From NCBI GenBank assembly GCA_945863875.1, contig CAMBBS010000017.1:1-64000 (forward strand): a DNA stretch of 64,000 nt, written 5' to 3'. Position 1 is the first letter of the stretch, and the number at the start of each line of letters is the position of its first letter. Origin of the DNA: Desulfopila aestuarii DSM 18488. Lineage in GTDB: Bacteria > Desulfobacterota > Desulfobulbia > Desulfobulbales > Desulfocapsaceae. Made by a program: the position numbers and the translations under genes. The notes under the pieces were generated by a model that was not told the origin of the DNA, did no database searches, and saw nothing but the letters and a program-made list of their open reading frames with translations. Below, piece by piece: positions 16,183 to 24,807 of the stretch.

Positions 16183-18819
16183 ATGAAAAGAGAAATAATA
16201 GCCCAGAATCTTCAGAAATCACTTCTCTTTAGTGACGCCATGCCGGCAGATATCGCGGCCTTTGCCGAAGTGGCCAGGGTACAGATTTTTGCCGAGGGCG
16301 AGTATGTCTACCGGCAGGGAGATGCCAGTGAGGTCTTTTTCGTTATCGCCAATGGCGAGGCGGAGCTGGTTCTTCAGCGCGATGAGCGGGTATCGCGCGT
16401 TGTCGGCAGGATAGGGGCCGGCGGCCATTTCGGCGAGACCGGCATTCTTACCGGTAAACCCCGTTCCCTCGGGGTGCGTGCCCTGTGCGACCTGGTGGTC
16501 ATCTGTTTCGATAAAAGATTTTTCAGGACCGCCATTCTTTCCAACGGTAGAATTCATCAGCAGCTCGATGCGGCCTTGGCCGAAAGGCTGCGGGTCGCCT
16601 TTGTCGATCAGATGGATAACAATGGTGATGACGGCCGACTTGAAGAAAAATCCGCCGCGGATGATGTGATTTTGTTCAAGGACAAATCCCTGTCGGCTAT
16701 TCAACTGCGGCGCTTGGCCAAACAGAAAAAGGATGACATCCGTGCATCAAAAACGACCCGACGGACCCAGGAGGTAATCGATCGGTTTGCCGGCAACAGC
16801 GCGCCTTTTATAATAACCGGGGAAGCCGGAACGGGAAAATCGATTATCGCCCGGCAGATACATCTGCAAAGCCACCGTGCCGGCGGCCAGTACCGGGAAA
16901 TTGATCTGCGTGAGTTCGAGCCGATACGGCTTCTGCGCAAGCTCTTTGGCACGGAACAGAGTGGTTTTCCCTTTGCCCAGGCCCGTCAGGCCGGTTTTTT
17001 TGAGCAGACCTCGGGGGGAACCGTCGTGTTCACCCATATCCACCTGATGCCGAAGGAGCTGCAGGAAAAACTCATAAAGGTCATTGAAAGCAGTACCTAT
17101 ACGCATATCGACAGTTCTCGACGACTGGCCATGCAGTCGAGAATCACCTTTATCAGCACTTTTTCTGTCGAACATCTGCAAAGCACCGGGAAAGTGCTGC
17201 CCGAACTGCTCACCTTGTTTACCGGGCAGCACTTCGACGTCCCGCCGCTGCGCAATCACAAGGATGATCTTCCCCGGCTCGTCTCGCACTATCTCGGGCG
17301 TCACAGCAAGGAATATGGCAAGAATATTCATAAGGTAAGTCCGGAAACCCTGGGGATATTGATGAACTATGATTGGCCGGGGAATCTGACCGAGCTGTCG
17401 AGTGTTATCCGCCGGGCGGTTATGCTGGCCAAGAAAGATGAGATTCTTCCTGAACAAATTCTGCTGGGTCTGCCGAAGACGGAGGGTAAGTGGGAGTATA
17501 ATATACTGCGGCTTGACTGGGTGCGGAGCTTTCTGACGAGTCGGATTTTTCCACGCGTGCCGCAGGTGATAATTGGTTGCGTGTTTCTGCTCACGGTTAT
17601 GTTTCTTTTTTTCGGACCTTCGAATCCGGAGTCGAACCTCGGTCTTACCCTGGGCTGGTATATCGGCTGGCCGCTGTTGTTTTTCTCGTTCTTTTTCCTG
17701 GCAAGAACGTGGTGCAGCGTCTGTTCGTTCGCCGTGCCGGGAACCTTATTGCAGAATATTATCAAACCGACCCGTAATACCCCGGCGTTCATCAAGAATT
17801 ATTCCGGCTGGATCATGGCCGTGCTGTGCATTCTCGTCTTCTGGCTTGAGATTGTCTGGGATGCTTACAATAATCCCTATCTGACCGGAGGCATTATTCT
17901 GATCATCACCTTCAGCTCGATCCTGTTCAGTGTTTTATTTTCCAGACGGAGCTGGTGCCGATATCTCTGTCCTCTCGGGGCGGTAAATGCGATTTTCGCC
18001 ATGCCGTCGGTGGTGGAGTTGCGATCGAACAGGCATGTCTGTCTGAACCGGTGTCAGACCCATGCCTGTTTTACCGGCGATGCGGATATTTCCGGATGCC
18101 CGATGTTCAGGCACCCGTACCTGGTTGATAACAACAGGGACTGCATCATGTGTGCGAAATGCATAAAAAATTGTGAAAACAGTTCGATCCAGTTGAATCT
18201 GCGCCTGGCGCCGCAGGAGTTGTGGGCCCTGGAGACCCCACGGCGGGCGGATAGCTTTCTGATCGTCTCCATGGGAGCAATCTTTTTTCCCTTTGTGCAG
18301 CAAAATGAATTTTTTCGATTGGTGGATGGGCTGACAGCCGCCCTGGCGAACGTCGGACTTCTTCTGCCGGACTCTATTGTCGCGAGCTTTCTCTTTTTTG
18401 TGTGGATTCTCGTCTTCCAGGTGGGCTACTATCTTATGGTTATTGTCCAGTCACTCTATGCAAAAATGGATAAAAATCTCCTCCTGCCGTTGTTCGGATA
18501 CGGCTGTATTCCCCTGATCCTTGGCGGCTTTATGGCCTTTCATCTTGATGCCTTTGTCAGGGGTGCGGGACGGATTGTGCCCAACCTGCAGGAGTTGTTC
18601 GGGTGGCAATACAGCTATGAAAACATTCGCCTGATCAGTTCCGATTCAACCTCTGTCCTGCAGATTATCACGGTGATCGGTGGTTTACTGGCTTCGCTGT
18701 ATGCAACCTACCGGGTGATTGACCGGGCAATGGCCGGAGATACGGTGACCTCAAGGTCTCTGGTTATTCCTTTTAGCTTTCTGATCATTTTGGCCGGTCT
18801 TTTTGTCGTCCTTGTCTGA
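16183..18819 (+). CDS. cNMP-binding / degenerate sigma54-type AAA+ / polyferredoxin membrane fusion protein
   Basis: An 878-residue multi-domain protein. Residues 10-135 are a cyclic-nucleotide-binding domain (GGHFGETGILTGKPRS at 80-95). Residues about 175-435 resemble a sigma54-activator AAA+ domain: Walker A GEAGTGKS (213-220) is intact, but the sigma54-contacting GAFTGA loop is replaced by QSGFPFAQ (259-266) and the Walker B GGTLFLDEI reads GGTVVFTHI (278-286), so both acidic residues are missing. There is no DNA-binding helix-turn-helix. Residues 455-610 hold several membrane segments with RTWCSVCSF (509-516) and RSWCRYLCPLGA (589-600), then a cluster of cysteines at 620, 624, 629, 639 and a CXXCXXCXXXC at 654-664, as in NapH, CcoG and NosR polyferredoxins. 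It may sense cyclic nucleotide and redox state at the membrane. Confidence 0.85.
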   Translation: MKREIIAQNLQKSLLFSDAMPADIAAFAEVARVQIFAEGEYVYRQGDASEVFFVIANGEAELVLQRDERVSRVVGRIGAGGHFGETGILTGKPRSLGVRALCDLVVICFDKRFFRTAILSNGRIHQQLDAALAERLRVAFVDQMDNNGDDGRLEEKSAADDVILFKDKSLSAIQLRRLAKQKKDDIRASKTTRRTQEVIDRFAGNSAPFIITGEAGTGKSIIARQIHLQSHRAGGQYREIDLREFEPIRLLRKLFGTEQSGFPFAQARQAGFFEQTSGGTVVFTHIHLMPKELQEKLIKVIESSTYTHIDSSRRLAMQSRITFISTFSVEHLQSTGKVLPELLTLFTGQHFDVPPLRNHKDDLPRLVSHYLGRHSKEYGKNIHKVSPETLGILMNYDWPGNLTELSSVIRRAVMLAKKDEILPEQILLGLPKTEGKWEYNILRLDWVRSFLTSRIFPRVPQVIIGCVFLLTVMFLFFGPSNPESNLGLTLGWYIGWPLLFFSFFFLARTWCSVCSFAVPGTLLQNIIKPTRNTPAFIKNYSGWIMAVLCILVFWLEIVWDAYNNPYLTGGIILIITFSSILFSVLFSRRSWCRYLCPLGAVNAIFAMPSVVELRSNRHVCLNRCQTHACFTGDADISGCPMFRHPYLVDNNRDCIMCAKCIKNCENSSIQLNLRLAPQELWALETPRRADSFLIVSMGAIFFPFVQQNEFFRLVDGLTAALANVGLLLPDSIVASFLFFVWILVFQVGYYLMVIVQSLYAKMDKNLLLPLFGYGCIPLILGGFMAFHLDAFVRGAGRIVPNLQELFGWQYSYENIRLISSDSTSVLQIITVIGGLLASLYATYRVIDRAMAGDTVTSRSLVIPFSFLIILAGLFVVLV

Positions 18820-18900
18820 CAATTTTGTTGGTACAGCACCGAAAGAAACGTTTGCGGCCTGGGTGTTGTCCGAAATATAAATGAGGGGAAAGGAAACAGG

Positions 18901-18929
18901 TTGACTAATTATAGTTAAATTGCGACAAT
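18901..18929 (+). promoter_or_regulatory. Possible promoter upstream of mlaA
   Basis: TTGACT (18901-18906), 17 bases, GACAAT (18924-18929). The -35 box is good and the -10 box is weak (four of six). It is placed well for the mlaA gene 120 bases downstream. Confidence 0.3.
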
Positions 18930-19051
18930 CTTGTTCATCGTTAGGGACAGCCCCCCAGGAGAAACATCGAATAGATAAAGCAGAAAAGATAGAAAAGTGT
19001 TTGAAGCGGATGATGTGTAGCCCCAAATTAATCTTAAATGAAATTGTTATT

Positions 19052-19834
19052 ATGATACTAAAAACCGGTCAACATGTGGTCTTTTTTGCAGTATTTGTTT
19101 TTTTGTCCTTTTTCGTAGGCAGCGGCGCGGGCGTCGCTCAGAATGCCTATCCTGATCTGCTCGACGAAGATGTGACGGAATTCGACTATCTGGATAAGGA
19201 TTATCTGAATGCGGAGGCCGATCTTGTCATCCGGGATCCTCTGGAGCCGATGAACCGGGTTTTTTTTGAATTTAACGATGTGTTGTACGTATGGGTTCTG
19301 AAGCCGGTAACAAACGTCTATATGTGGTTTCTGCCCCTTGAGTTGCGGCAGGCCTTTGGAAACTTTTTTTTAAATTTATCCATGCCGGTCAGGTTGCTTA
19401 ACTCTCTTCTGCAGGGAGATCTGGAGAAGTCGGGCATCGTTCTGGAACGTTTTCTTATTAACAGCACCCTCGGTGTCTACGGATTTGCCGATATAGCCGA
19501 TGTCGAATTTGGCATCAAACGGAAGCGTGCCGATTTCGGTCAGACCCTTGGCAAATGGGGTCTTGGTGAAGGGATTTATTTCTGTTGGCCGGTCTTCGGG
19601 CCTTCAAATGTTCGAGATACGGTTGGGCTGGTCGTTGATTCTTACTCTCATCCGGTACCGTATCTCCTTGATAATTCCACCATCAACACGACGTATTTCA
19701 CGACCAATCGGGTGAACAGTCTGTCGCTGAACCCGGATGCCTATGAAGATTTAAAACGGTATTCGGTAGATCCTTATGTTGCCTCCCGTCAGGCCTATTA
19801 TGAATATCGGCAGGCGATAGTCACCCACCATTAG
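19052..19834 (+). CDS. mlaA: MlaA/VacJ-like outer membrane lipid asymmetry protein
   Basis: MlaA removes phospholipids from the outer leaflet of the outer membrane and passes them to the Mla system. The family motifs are clear: IRDPLEPMNRVFFEFND, a helical NFFLNLSMPVRLLNSLLQGD, FLINSTLGVYGFADIA, and DFGQTLGKWGLGEGIYFCWPVFGPSNVRDTVG. The start is uncertain: the frame is open from 18920, but MILKTGQHVVFFAVFVFLSFF at 19052 begins a plausible signal peptide, and I use that. There is no lipobox cysteine after it, unlike E. coli MlaA, so it may be a plain periplasmic or outer membrane protein. The other mla genes are not in the window. About 260 residues, similar to the family. Confidence 0.88.
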   Translation: MILKTGQHVVFFAVFVFLSFFVGSGAGVAQNAYPDLLDEDVTEFDYLDKDYLNAEADLVIRDPLEPMNRVFFEFNDVLYVWVLKPVTNVYMWFLPLELRQAFGNFFLNLSMPVRLLNSLLQGDLEKSGIVLERFLINSTLGVYGFADIADVEFGIKRKRADFGQTLGKWGLGEGIYFCWPVFGPSNVRDTVGLVVDSYSHPVPYLLDNSTINTTYFTTNRVNSLSLNPDAYEDLKRYSVDPYVASRQAYYEYRQAIVTHH

Positions 19835-19973
19835 TGCCTTACTCCAGACCGCCTGTCATCAATATCAAGAAAGCTGGAGACGTATTTGAAATCAATACCT
19901 TAAAGTAACCAGCAAGGCATCTATCCCTGCTTATTCTCCGTTTACCGGGGGGAGTAGCGAAAAATGCAACGGG

Positions 19974-20020
19974 CAAAAAAAATCGGGCAGAAGATACAAA
20001 CTGCGTAACTTCTACCCGAT
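19974..20020 (-). terminator. Intrinsic terminator on the minus strand
   Basis: Stem 19982-19993 with 20009-20020; the single C-A mismatch on the plus strand becomes a G-U wobble in the minus-strand transcript. Seven T follow on the minus strand (A run at 19975-19981 in the given sequence), a classical rho-independent terminator. It lies 250 bases beyond the ADP-ribosylglycohydrolase stop. Confidence 0.75.
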
Positions 20021-20269
20021 TGGGGGGGCTTGTGTATGTCCCTTGGGGAACATGTAAACTTATGCATACACCATGCCGTTCATGCGGCCGAGTTGTTTTT
20101 TTATTTGCCTGTAGTTTCAATGGCTTATGTAAAGAAACGGACAGTCCGGCAGACTACCACCACCGCCAATTGCAGAAACATCTTTGGCGTTTCTCAAATG
20201 TAATTGGTGGTCGTTTTATGTAATTCATCTGTTCAAACGTCTTTTGTCCTCCTTCTGCGCCGGTTTATT
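20021..20269 (-). other. Long 3' untranslated region or possible small RNA
   Basis: A 249-base stretch between the ADP-ribosylglycohydrolase stop and its minus-strand terminator with no convincing coding frame. It contains no match I can recognise to tmRNA, SRP RNA, RNase P or 6S RNA. It could be a 3' UTR or a separate small RNA that uses the same terminator. Confidence 0.35.
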
Positions 20270-21178
20270 TTAGGGCAATTCGTCTAAGGATGTCTGTATC
20301 TCTTTGCAGCAGTTTAGTTTATTAACCCATCTTGAAGGAATTTTGTCCCTGCCATGGTAGGCGCCGAGAAGCATACCCACCACCATGCCACGCGCTGCCG
20401 AATCACCACCGGCCATCACCGTTTCAATGAGGGCCTCCTCAAGTGAATCTTCATTTTTAAGCACTGTGTAGACAGCTCCGGGAAGTGCGGCATTTATCGC
20501 GCACATCTGGCCGAATTCCTTTACCTGCCGGCGGGTGTCAAGGTTTGTGGCTTCGAGACATTTACGAAGACGAAGATCGAGATCGAGACTGGCCATGGTG
20601 TTGTCAAGTGCCTCCTCGAAGGCCTCTCGCGGGCGGGCGCCGTGGAGAATCGAGTAACAGCTCCTCGTCAGAAACAGGGCACCATCGACAACACCGGGGC
20701 CGGAATGGGTAAAAGTAGTCTGTGCTGTAACCGCGGCAAGCATTTCATTCAGATTGTCCCGGTAACAATAGATAAGCGGGGCGATTCTTGCCGGGCCACC
20801 GAGGTCGGTAGACTGTGAGCCGCATGTCTGCGGTCCTTTGCCGGCTGCCAGGTTTTTCAAGGTCTCTTTGGTCGCTTTGTCCTTATAACCTTGATATCCC
20901 ATCATGAAAGATTGCCAGTCCCGGCTGTACTCGTTGACATCGAAATGGCCGCCTTTCGCGGCAAGATGTTCGAGCAGATGAAAACACTGGTCACCGTAGT
21001 GGGTAAAATCGCCGAGGTTTTTTGCGGGGTGATAGGAACCTTCGACCGGGGCAAGCAGATCGGTTATCCTGCCGAACTGCTCGTCTATTTTTGCTGTGTC
21101 ATAAATCCAGTGTGCGCCCAGAGCGAGAGAATCCCCAGTAAGTGAAGCGAGCACCATGGCGCGAGCATGTTCCTGCAT
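20270..21178 (-). CDS. ADP-ribosylglycohydrolase family protein (DraG-like)
   Basis: Member of the family that removes ADP-ribose from proteins or small molecules with a binuclear metal centre. The 302-residue protein starts with MQEHARAMVLASLTGDSLALGAHWIYD, where TGDSLAxGAHW is the metal-binding first motif, and ends with GGDSAARGMVVGMLLGAYHG, the second metal-binding motif (GGDSxxxGxxxGxxxGA). The start at 21178 follows AGGAGGT, eight bases away; a longer frame from 21217 lacks this. No DraT-type transferase and no nitrogenase gene is nearby, so a role in nitrogenase control cannot be assumed. Substrate unknown. Confidence 0.87.
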   Translation of the reverse strand: MQEHARAMVLASLTGDSLALGAHWIYDTAKIDEQFGRITDLLAPVEGSYHPAKNLGDFTHYGDQCFHLLEHLAAKGGHFDVNEYSRDWQSFMMGYQGYKDKATKETLKNLAAGKGPQTCGSQSTDLGGPARIAPLIYCYRDNLNEMLAAVTAQTTFTHSGPGVVDGALFLTRSCYSILHGARPREAFEEALDNTMASLDLDLRLRKCLEATNLDTRRQVKEFGQMCAINAALPGAVYTVLKNEDSLEEALIETVMAGGDSAARGMVVGMLLGAYHGRDKIPSRWVNKLNCCKEIQTSLDELP

Positions 21179-21831
21179 GAGTAATACCTCCTGAAAGATA
21201 TAGGTTGCTTGATGCAATCAGTTGACTTTATATTATAGTAACAGCTTAGGGCTGATGTTGGGCCTGGAATGTGTCATCCGCTTGTTGCTGCACATTATTC
21301 CGAGAAGTTAAAACAACGCGGGGATAAGTCAAAAAATATCGGTCAGTACGTCGAATGTATTGAACAGTGCAGTATCCGCTTCGGTCATATCGAACGATAA
21401 TTGGTCGCTGGTGGTCTCGATCGGAACAGCGACTTGACTTTCTCTCCGGCCTGAAGGACCGAGGATTCCACCAGCACCTCCGCATGAGCATACGCTTCTG
21501 AGCAGTTGCCTTGGCACCTTCCTGCGGCGGTGCGCCGATCTCCATTATCCGGCACTCTGTCGAACAGCAACAGCAGCTTACGCCTTGTAGCCCCGGCCTG
21601 AAGGACCGGGCATTACGGCGCGTTTTTGGTAAACGATGATATGTTGGTATCTGGGGAATTCTGCTTTTATTCTGTAAGAGAGAATTTTGAGATGGAGGGA
21701 CTCTGGTCAAGAGGTACGGTGGCAAGACCCGTCAGCCCGGGGCAGATATTGCACCGCACGGAGAGAGAAAGGATCAAACAGGATTATTGTCATGCGAATG
21801 GTGCAATGCACCTGTTTTTTGGGGTTATTGG
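21179..21831. other. Interval without a gene, with IS605-like sequence traces
   Basis: Several overlapping open frames on both strands have no recognisable similarity and no ribosome sites. The direct repeat at 21446 and 21593 and the surrounding CCCCGGCCTGAAGGACCGGG sequence resemble the palindrome often found at the right end of IS200/IS605 elements. The upstream region of the AsmA gene lies at the right side. I see no transfer gene or RNA. Confidence 0.4.
21446..21608. repeat. 16-base direct repeat (possible IS605-type end remnants)
   Basis: CCGGCCTGAAGGACCG occurs at 21446-21461 and again at 21593-21608. Each copy can fold into a small hairpin. The second copy is preceded by CC and followed by GG, giving a longer stem, and GGCATTACGGCGCG follows, like the transposon end downstream of tnpB in IS605 elements. 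No tnpA or tnpB is seen between them. Confidence 0.45.
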
Positions 21832-22809
21832 ATGGGAAGATGGACAAAATATACCGGTATTGGCGGCGGATTTTTTTTGGTATTGATGATCGCCACTGTC
21901 ATAGTCCTGCCGCTCGTCACCAATGTGCAACGGTACATTCCTGAAATAGAGGGGAAAGTAAGCGCTGTTACCGGAAGGTCGGTTACCATCGGATCGCATC
22001 TGGCGATTTCTTTTTTCCCCTCCCCGGGCATATCTTTTTCAGATTTGCAGATAGGTAATCCCGAGGGGTATATCTCCGATGGCTTTTTAAGGATAGCGTC
22101 TTTTGAAGCGAGTTTTGCGCTGCTGCCTCTGTTAAAAAAGGAGGTGGCTATCAGCCGCTTCATTATCAGCGGCCTCGAAGTTAACCTGGAAAAAAGAGCT
22201 GACGGCAAGGTAAATTGGGATTTCTCCCAGGGGCAGCCTATCGAAGCCTCTACCGCAGAGCCGGTTGAAGCTGTCGCTGGATGGTCTCTGCCGCAGGGGT
22301 TGACCATTGGCCTTTTGGTCGTGACCGATGGCGTGGTGAATTGGCTGGACAGTGCCCGGCAAAGCCAGCACAGGTTTGCTGATCTGATGCTTATTGTCAA
22401 TGATTTCAACCTAGATGATCCCGTTGCTGTGGAGTTCAAGGCTTCCATTGCAGGAAACTCCCTGGCGGCAGAGGGAACGGCGGGACCCTTTGGCCACAGG
22501 CCCGGGCATGGGCCATTACCGGTGGAGCTGGCCGCTGGTTTCCTTGACACCTTTGCCGGGCAGATAACGGGCAAGCTGATTGAAGCGCAGAAAGATTCGG
22601 CCTCTGGTTTTGTGCTGCGGGTACCGCCTTTTGCACTAAGGAATCTTTTGCCGTTGCTTGCCGCCGGTATCCCTGCTTCTGCTGGCACCGGTGATCCGGC
22701 CAAAATCGAGTCGGTAGGAATTGACATGCATGGGACAGGAGAAAAAGAACAGGCGGGCGCCGGCAAGGTCCGGATTACCCCCTTACGGATCGAAGGGGAC
22801 AGGCACTGA
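21832..22809 (+). CDS. AsmA-family protein, short form
   Basis: An AsmA-like envelope protein related to TamB/YdbH, thought to help move lipids across the periplasm. It has one N-terminal membrane anchor (about residues 8-30: GGGFFLVLMIATVIVLPLV), then VTNVQRYIPEIEGKVSAVTGRSVTIGSHLAISFFPSPGI..., the characteristic AsmA N-terminal domain with FFPSPGISFSDLQIGNPEGY. The start at 21832 is chosen as the first residue giving a sensible anchor; a longer frame from 21787 has extra cysteines. At 325 residues it is much shorter than most AsmA proteins (600 or more) and ends abruptly, so it may have lost its C-terminal part. Confidence 0.75.
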   Translation: MGRWTKYTGIGGGFFLVLMIATVIVLPLVTNVQRYIPEIEGKVSAVTGRSVTIGSHLAISFFPSPGISFSDLQIGNPEGYISDGFLRIASFEASFALLPLLKKEVAISRFIISGLEVNLEKRADGKVNWDFSQGQPIEASTAEPVEAVAGWSLPQGLTIGLLVVTDGVVNWLDSARQSQHRFADLMLIVNDFNLDDPVAVEFKASIAGNSLAAEGTAGPFGHRPGHGPLPVELAAGFLDTFAGQITGKLIEAQKDSASGFVLRVPPFALRNLLPLLAAGIPASAGTGDPAKIESVGIDMHGTGEKEQAGAGKVRITPLRIEGDRH

Positions 22810-22870
22810 AAAGAGCACCCCCCAAGGGGGGGGCATTGACAAGAATCCCGGCTTGTTTCCTGTACCGGGG

Positions 22871-23554
22871 TTAGAAAGTATTCGTCCGGCTCAGGACGCC
22901 GTCCTGCAGGGTGAGGCAGTGATCCATCCGTTCGGCAAGCTTGATATTGTGGGTGACCATTATTGTCGACAGCTGGCGATCCCGACACAGATCATGCAAC
23001 AGTTCGAAAACGAGCTCTCCGGCCCTGGAGTCGAGATTGCCGGTCGGTTCATCGGCGAGCAGCAGTGCCGGGTTCATGATCAGGGCTCGGGCCAGAGCGG
23101 CTCTTTGCTGTTCGCCGCCGGATAATTGTCCGACCTTGTGGTGCAGGCGATGGCCAAGCTCGACCCGGTCAAGGAGAATTCTGGCCGGTTCCAGCACATC
23201 TTTTTTCTTTTGGCCGGCAATCAGTGCCGGCATCATGACGTTTTCCAGGGTGGTGAAGTCGGGCAGCAGATGATGGAACTGGAAAATGAAACCAACCGAG
23301 GCATTGCGAAATGCGGCCAACTCTCTGGCACTTCGTGTCAGCAACGGCCGGCCCTGATAAAAGAGTTCGCCGCCGGATGGCTGGTCGAGGGTGCCGAGAA
23401 TCTGCAAAAGGGTTGTCTTGCCGGATCCCGAGGCGCCGATGATGGCGGTCATCTCCCCCGGTTCGACCGAGAGACAGACATCCCTCAATACAGTCAAAGC
23501 GGTGGCGCCATCCCCGTAGCTCTTGCTGATATTTTTCGCACTGAACAGGGCCAT
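22871..23554 (-). CDS. lolD: Lipoprotein-releasing ABC transporter, ATP-binding protein
   Basis: Energises extraction of outer-membrane lipoproteins from the inner membrane by the LolCDE complex and transfer to LolA. The 227-residue protein has Walker A GASGSGKTT, the Q loop, the signature LSGGEQQRAALARAL and Walker B LLLADEPTGNLD with a D loop; the LolD motif HHLLPDFTTLENVMMPALI precedes the signature. It overlaps the permease gene by one base (TGATG), so both are co-translated. Only one permease gene is present. Confidence 0.93.
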   Translation of the reverse strand: MALFSAKNISKSYGDGATALTVLRDVCLSVEPGEMTAIIGASGSGKTTLLQILGTLDQPSGGELFYQGRPLLTRSARELAAFRNASVGFIFQFHHLLPDFTTLENVMMPALIAGQKKKDVLEPARILLDRVELGHRLHHKVGQLSGGEQQRAALARALIMNPALLLADEPTGNLDSRAGELVFELLHDLCRDRQLSTIMVTHNIKLAERMDHCLTLQDGVLSRTNTF

Positions 23555-24780
23555 CAGGAGAGCACCTCGGCCGGGTGGACAGTGGATGCCTTCCAGGAAG
23601 GATAAAGGGTTGCCAGCAGGGTTATGACCACCGAGCTGACGGCGATTATCGTCACGTCGAGCGGCAATACCTTAATGGGCAGGGTGGTCATCGGGTAGAC
23701 GTTGGACGGCAGCTCGATAAATTTATAGCGTGAGAGCAGCTCGCATAAACCCAGTCCGCCGAGAACGCCGATGGTCGTCCCGGCTATGGCGATGACCAGG
23801 CCCTGCAGGAAAAAAATCTTCATGATCGAACGGGAGGTGGCGCCCATTGACTTAAGAATGGCGATGTCCTTGCTCTTTTCCATGACCACCATGACCAGGG
23901 CACTGATGATATTGAGGGCTGCCACCAAAATGATCAGGGTCATGGCGATGAACATGCCTATCTTTTCCAGTTTGAAGGCGGCAAATAAATTGCTGTTCAT
24001 CGCCATCCAATCCTTGGCGATGAAACCCGGACCAAGCTTTTCAGTGATCTTTTTTGCAATCTGATCGGCTCTCCCCAATTCTTTTCTCACCACCGCCACC
24101 TCGATGCCGTGGGCGAGGTCGCCGATGCCGAGGAAATCCTGAACATTGCTCAGTGACATATAGGCCAGGGTCGAATCGTATTCAAACATGCCTGTTTCAA
24201 AAATACCCGAGACGAGACAGGTCTTCACCTTGGGGATGATGCCCATCGGGGTGAGCGGGCCGGAGGGTGAAATGAGCCGAACCCGGTCATCTACCCCCAC
24301 CCTGAGTTCTTTGGCAAGATGTTTGCCGAGGATGATTTTAGGTACCCGCACAGCCTGGTCCTGATTGAGTTCTTCGATTGATCCGGCAATCATCTGCTTT
24401 GACAGCCCGACGACGTTTTCGGCGGTGGCCGGATCCAGGCCGCGCAGGACAACACCACTGCCGCCGCCGGAGCCGCTCAACAGGGTCTGGGCATACAGGT
24501 AAGGGGTGGCGCCGGTGACATCTTTCACGGTGAGGATTTGCTCCCGTGCCAGTTGATGGCTGCTGATTGTGCCACTGAGCTGCTGCACAATGATGTGGGA
24601 ATTGACGCCGAGGATCTGATCGCGCAGCCCTTCAGTAAAGCCGGAGTAGACGGACAGCACGACAATGAGGGCTATGACACCGACGGTGATCCCTGCCACG
24701 GATATCAGGGAGATGAGCGAGATGAAGCCATGCTTATGTTTCGCCCTGAGGTATCTCAGGCCGATGAACCATTCAAACAT
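23554..24780 (-). CDS. lolC: Lipoprotein-releasing ABC transporter permease (LolC/LolE type)
   Basis: Membrane subunit of the Lol exporter. The 408-residue protein has the MacB/LolC plan: a first membrane helix at about 20-45 (FISLISLISVAGITVGVIALIVVLSVYSGF), a large periplasmic domain, then three helices in the C-terminal 150 residues. EWFIGLRYLRAKHKHGFISLIS at the start is characteristic of LolC/E. A single gene here probably forms a homodimer, as in lineages with only one such permease. It follows lysS by 27 bases and precedes lolD with a one-base overlap, so lysS-lolC-lolD form an operon. Confidence 0.92.
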   Translation of the reverse strand: MFEWFIGLRYLRAKHKHGFISLISLISVAGITVGVIALIVVLSVYSGFTEGLRDQILGVNSHIIVQQLSGTISSHQLAREQILTVKDVTGATPYLYAQTLLSGSGGGSGVVLRGLDPATAENVVGLSKQMIAGSIEELNQDQAVRVPKIILGKHLAKELRVGVDDRVRLISPSGPLTPMGIIPKVKTCLVSGIFETGMFEYDSTLAYMSLSNVQDFLGIGDLAHGIEVAVVRKELGRADQIAKKITEKLGPGFIAKDWMAMNSNLFAAFKLEKIGMFIAMTLIILVAALNIISALVMVVMEKSKDIAILKSMGATSRSIMKIFFLQGLVIAIAGTTIGVLGGLGLCELLSRYKFIELPSNVYPMTTLPIKVLPLDVTIIAVSSVVITLLATLYPSWKASTVHPAEVLS

Positions 24781-24807
24781 AGAGGTACCGGAGTTCTGCG
24801 TGATATA

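Noticed and set aside
19839-20223. Short coding frames downstream of mlaA
   Set aside because: Neither strand shows a ribosome site or any conserved pattern, and a terminator lies inside.
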